DNA of 14,820 nucleotides from Zoogloeaceae bacterium (GTDB lineage: Bacteria > Pseudomonadota > Gammaproteobacteria > Burkholderiales > Rhodocyclaceae). The stretch is taken from NCBI GenBank assembly GCA_031267345.1, contig JAIRZG010000032.1:1-14820 (forward strand), read 5' to 3'. A program made the translations under genes and the position numbers. The number at the start of each line of letters is the position of its first letter. The first letter of the stretch is position 1. Of this stretch, positions 12,914 to 14,820 are shown one piece after another. A model generated the notes under the pieces. That model was not told the DNA's origin, made no database searches, and saw only the letters and a program-made list of their open reading frames with translations.

Positions 12914-14820
12914 TCCCCACCGACACCCGCGAAAAAGCCCTGGAGCAATTGATCGTCCGGCATCTGGCGGGCATCAGCGATCCCCCCGCCGCGTCGGCCA
13001 ACGCCGCGCAGCAAGAGCGACCCATCTATGCGCCCGGCGGCTACGTGCTGGGTCGCGCCAGCGACTACAACCGCAACGTGGCGCTGGATGTTGCGCAACT
13101 GCTGGCTTTCCTGCGCGCTACGCAACCCAAAGCCGTCGACACGCTGGAACTGGCCGCCGAAAGCATCAAGCGCACGCAGTTTTTGCATCGCCTGCAAGGC
13201 GAAATCACCAAACGGGGTGTGGTGGACGTATTGCGCAAAGGCGTGAGCCATGGCCCGGCCCACGTCGATCTCTACAAACTCTCGCCCACACCGGGAAACG
13301 CCAGCGCCGCCGAGGCGTTCAGCAAAAATATCTTCAGCGTCACCCGGCAAGTGCGCTACAGCAACGATTCTGGCAACGAACTGGACTTGGTGATCTTCAT
13401 CAACGGCCTGCCGGTGCTGACCTTCGAGTTGAAAAATGCGCTCACCCGGCAGACCGTGGCAGATGCCGTCGTCCAATACCAGACCACCCGCCACCCGCAG
13501 GAACTGCTCTTCCAACGGGGCCGCTGCGTGGCGCACTTTGCGATGGATGACGCCGAAGTGCGCTTCTGCACCGAACTGAAGGGAAAAGCCTCGTGGTTCC
13601 TGCCGTTCAACCAGGGCTGGAACAGCGGCGCGGGCAATCCGCCCAACCCCAATGGCCTGAAAACCGATTTCCTGTGGAAACAGATCCTGCTGAAGGCTTC
13701 GCTCGCCGACATCATCGAGCACTACGCCCAGGTGGTCGAAGAAGAAGAAAGCGACGCCACGGGCAAGAAAAAGAAAAAACGCAAACAGGTCTTCCCGCGC
13801 TTTCACCAGTTGCGCACCGTGCGCGCCCTGCTGCGCCGTACACACGAAGAGGGCGTAGGCAAGCGCTACCTCATCCAGCACTCGGCGGGCAGCGGCAAGA
13901 GCAACACCATTGCGTGGCTGGCCCACCAACTGGTGGAACTGCACACGAAGGTGGACCCGCTGGCGGCGCAATTCGACTCCATCATCGTCATAACCGACCG
14001 GCGCGCGCTGGATACGCAAATCGCCAGCACCATCAAGGGCTACGACCATGTAGCCTCGATCTATGCCCATTCGGACAACGCCAACGAGCTACGCAACTTC
14101 CTGAGCCAGGGCAAGAAAATCATCGTCACCACGGTGCAGAAGTTCCCCTTCATCCTCGACGAACTGAACGACCTCTCCAGCAGGAAATTCGCGCTCCTCA
14201 TCGACGAAGCACACTCCAGCCAGGGCGGCAAGATCGCGGCCAGGATGCACGAAGCGCTCGGCGGCAAGATCGACGAGGAAACCTTCGAGGAAGACGCCAC
14301 GCAAGACGCAGTAAACGAGGAAATCGAACGGCGCATCCAGTCGCGCCGCATGCTCGCCAATGCCAGCTACTACGCCTTCACCGCCACACCCAAGCGCAAA
14401 ACGCTGGAACTCTTCGGCGAGCGCCAGCAGGTGGGCGACACGGCGCAATTTCGCTCGCCGGAGGAACTCACCTACACCACCAAGCAAGCGATCCAGGAAG
14501 GCTTCATCCTTGATGTGATCGCCCACTACACCCCCGTGGATAGCTTCTACCACGTCGCCAAGACCATCGAAGCCGACCCGCAACTCGACAAGCTGAAGGC
14601 GCTGAAGAAAATCCGCCGCTACGTCGAATCGCACGACAAAGCCATCCGCCGCAAGGCCGAAATCATGGTCGACCACTTTACCGCCCAGGTGATCGGCGCA
14701 AAAAAAATCGGCGGACAGGCGCGGGCCATGATCGTATGCAACGGCATCGCGCGGGCCATCGACTATTGGCGCGAAGTGTCCGCTTACCTCACCGAGATCA
14801 AGAGCCCGCACAAGGCCATC
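12910..14820 (+). CDS. hsdR: Type I restriction endonuclease subunit HsdR (3' end missing)
   Basis: An open frame begins at ATG 12910 (ATGA overlap with the DUF1016 stop) and runs without a stop to the right edge, giving 637 residues of a protein normally about 1000. The N-terminal nuclease domain has D159 in GNELDLVIFINGLPV and E173-L-K175 in TFELKN, the PD-(D/E)xK core of HsdR. The superfamily 2 motor follows, with Walker A HSAGSGKSNT (from 324), DEAH (432-435) and FTATPKR. A highly charged EEEES...KKKKKRKQ linker lies between the two domains. HsdR translocates DNA using ATP and cuts far from the recognition site. It completes the M-S-(DUF1016)-R operon. No frameshift is seen in the visible part, so the system appears intact up to the edge. 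Confidence 0.93.
   Translation, partial: MIPTDTREKALEQLIVRHLAGISDPPAASANAAQQERPIYAPGGYVLGRASDYNRNVALDVAQLLAFLRATQPKAVDTLELAAESIKRTQFLHRLQGEITKRGVVDVLRKGVSHGPAHVDLYKLSPTPGNASAAEAFSKNIFSVTRQVRYSNDSGNELDLVIFINGLPVLTFELKNALTRQTVADAVVQYQTTRHPQELLFQRGRCVAHFAMDDAEVRFCTELKGKASWFLPFNQGWNSGAGNPPNPNGLKTDFLWKQILLKASLADIIEHYAQVVEEEESDATGKKKKKRKQVFPRFHQLRTVRALLRRTHEEGVGKRYLIQHSAGSGKSNTIAWLAHQLVELHTKVDPLAAQFDSIIVITDRRALDTQIASTIKGYDHVASIYAHSDNANELRNFLSQGKKIIVTTVQKFPFILDELNDLSSRKFALLIDEAHSSQGGKIAARMHEALGGKIDEETFEEDATQDAVNEEIERRIQSRRMLANASYYAFTATPKRKTLELFGERQQVGDTAQFRSPEELTYTTKQAIQEGFILDVIAHYTPVDSFYHVAKTIEADPQLDKLKALKKIRRYVESHDKAIRRKAEIMVDHFTAQVIGAKKIGGQARAMIVCNGIARAIDYWREVSAYLTEIKSPHKAI

Noticed and set aside
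12829..14070. - strand frame of 413 codons opposite hsdR
   Set aside because: The + strand frame from 12910 encodes HsdR nuclease and helicase motifs and stays open to the edge, so the - strand frame is its shadow.
1..14820. CRISPR array, tRNA or rRNA genes, transposase or integrase
   Set aside because: No regularly spaced repeats, no tRNA or rRNA signatures and no recombinase-like proteins were recognised in any plausible reading frame.

Overview
The window looks like chromosomal DNA of a Gram-negative proteobacterium of moderate to fairly high GC. The evidence is an outer-membrane aryl polyene (APE)-type pigment operon, a LolA-type periplasmic lipid carrier and an LpxL-like acyltransferase. 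The genus cannot be read from the sequence; beta- or gammaproteobacteria are the likeliest groups. All convincing genes lie on the + strand.

Layout. Positions 1-78 are the last codons of an unidentified gene. Positions 79-384 are non-coding and begin with three consecutive small hairpins. Positions 385-5104 are the front half of an APE-type (arylpolyene/xanthomonadin-like) operon: two acyl carrier proteins, a COG4648-type membrane protein, a fused acyl-activating ligase + hotdog dehydratase, a family 2 glycosyltransferase and an LPLAT-family acyltransferase. Positions 5108-6858 hold a DNA cytosine-5 methyltransferase and a Vsr-type mismatch endonuclease in overlapping reading frames. Positions 6876-7918 return to the APE pathway with an acyl-thioesterase and a LolA-like carrier. 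From 7994 to the right edge is a type I restriction-modification operon: hsdM, hsdS, a DUF1016/PDDEXK nuclease and a 3'-truncated hsdR.

How the genes fit together. In known APE clusters the ligase loads an aryl starter onto an ACP. Ketosynthases and ketoreductase (not in this window) extend it, dehydratases make the double bonds, and the glycosyltransferase and acyltransferase attach or finish the polyene lipid. The thioesterase and LolA-like protein act in release and transport. The order seen here (ACP, ACP, membrane protein, ligase-dehydratase, glycosyltransferase, acyltransferase, thioesterase, LolA) matches that pathway, except that a methyltransferase-vsr cassette sits in the middle and a type I R-M operon follows the LolA gene where an MMPL-type exporter is often found.

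Most notable points. (1) The methyltransferase-vsr cassette is bounded by a 9-bp direct repeat, TAAAAAATG, which spans the acyltransferase stop/methyltransferase start on the left and the thioesterase start on the right. Removing one repeat plus the cassette would rejoin acyltransferase and thioesterase with a good ribosome binding site, so this may be an insertion scar. (2) A 33-nt inverted repeat with a perfect 15-bp stem lies inside the linker of the DUF1016 nuclease gene. (3) The DUF1016 nuclease is translationally meshed between hsdS and hsdR. (4) A 14-bp perfect palindrome lies inside a candidate promoter in front of hsdM. No tRNA, rRNA, CRISPR array, transposase or integrase was seen.
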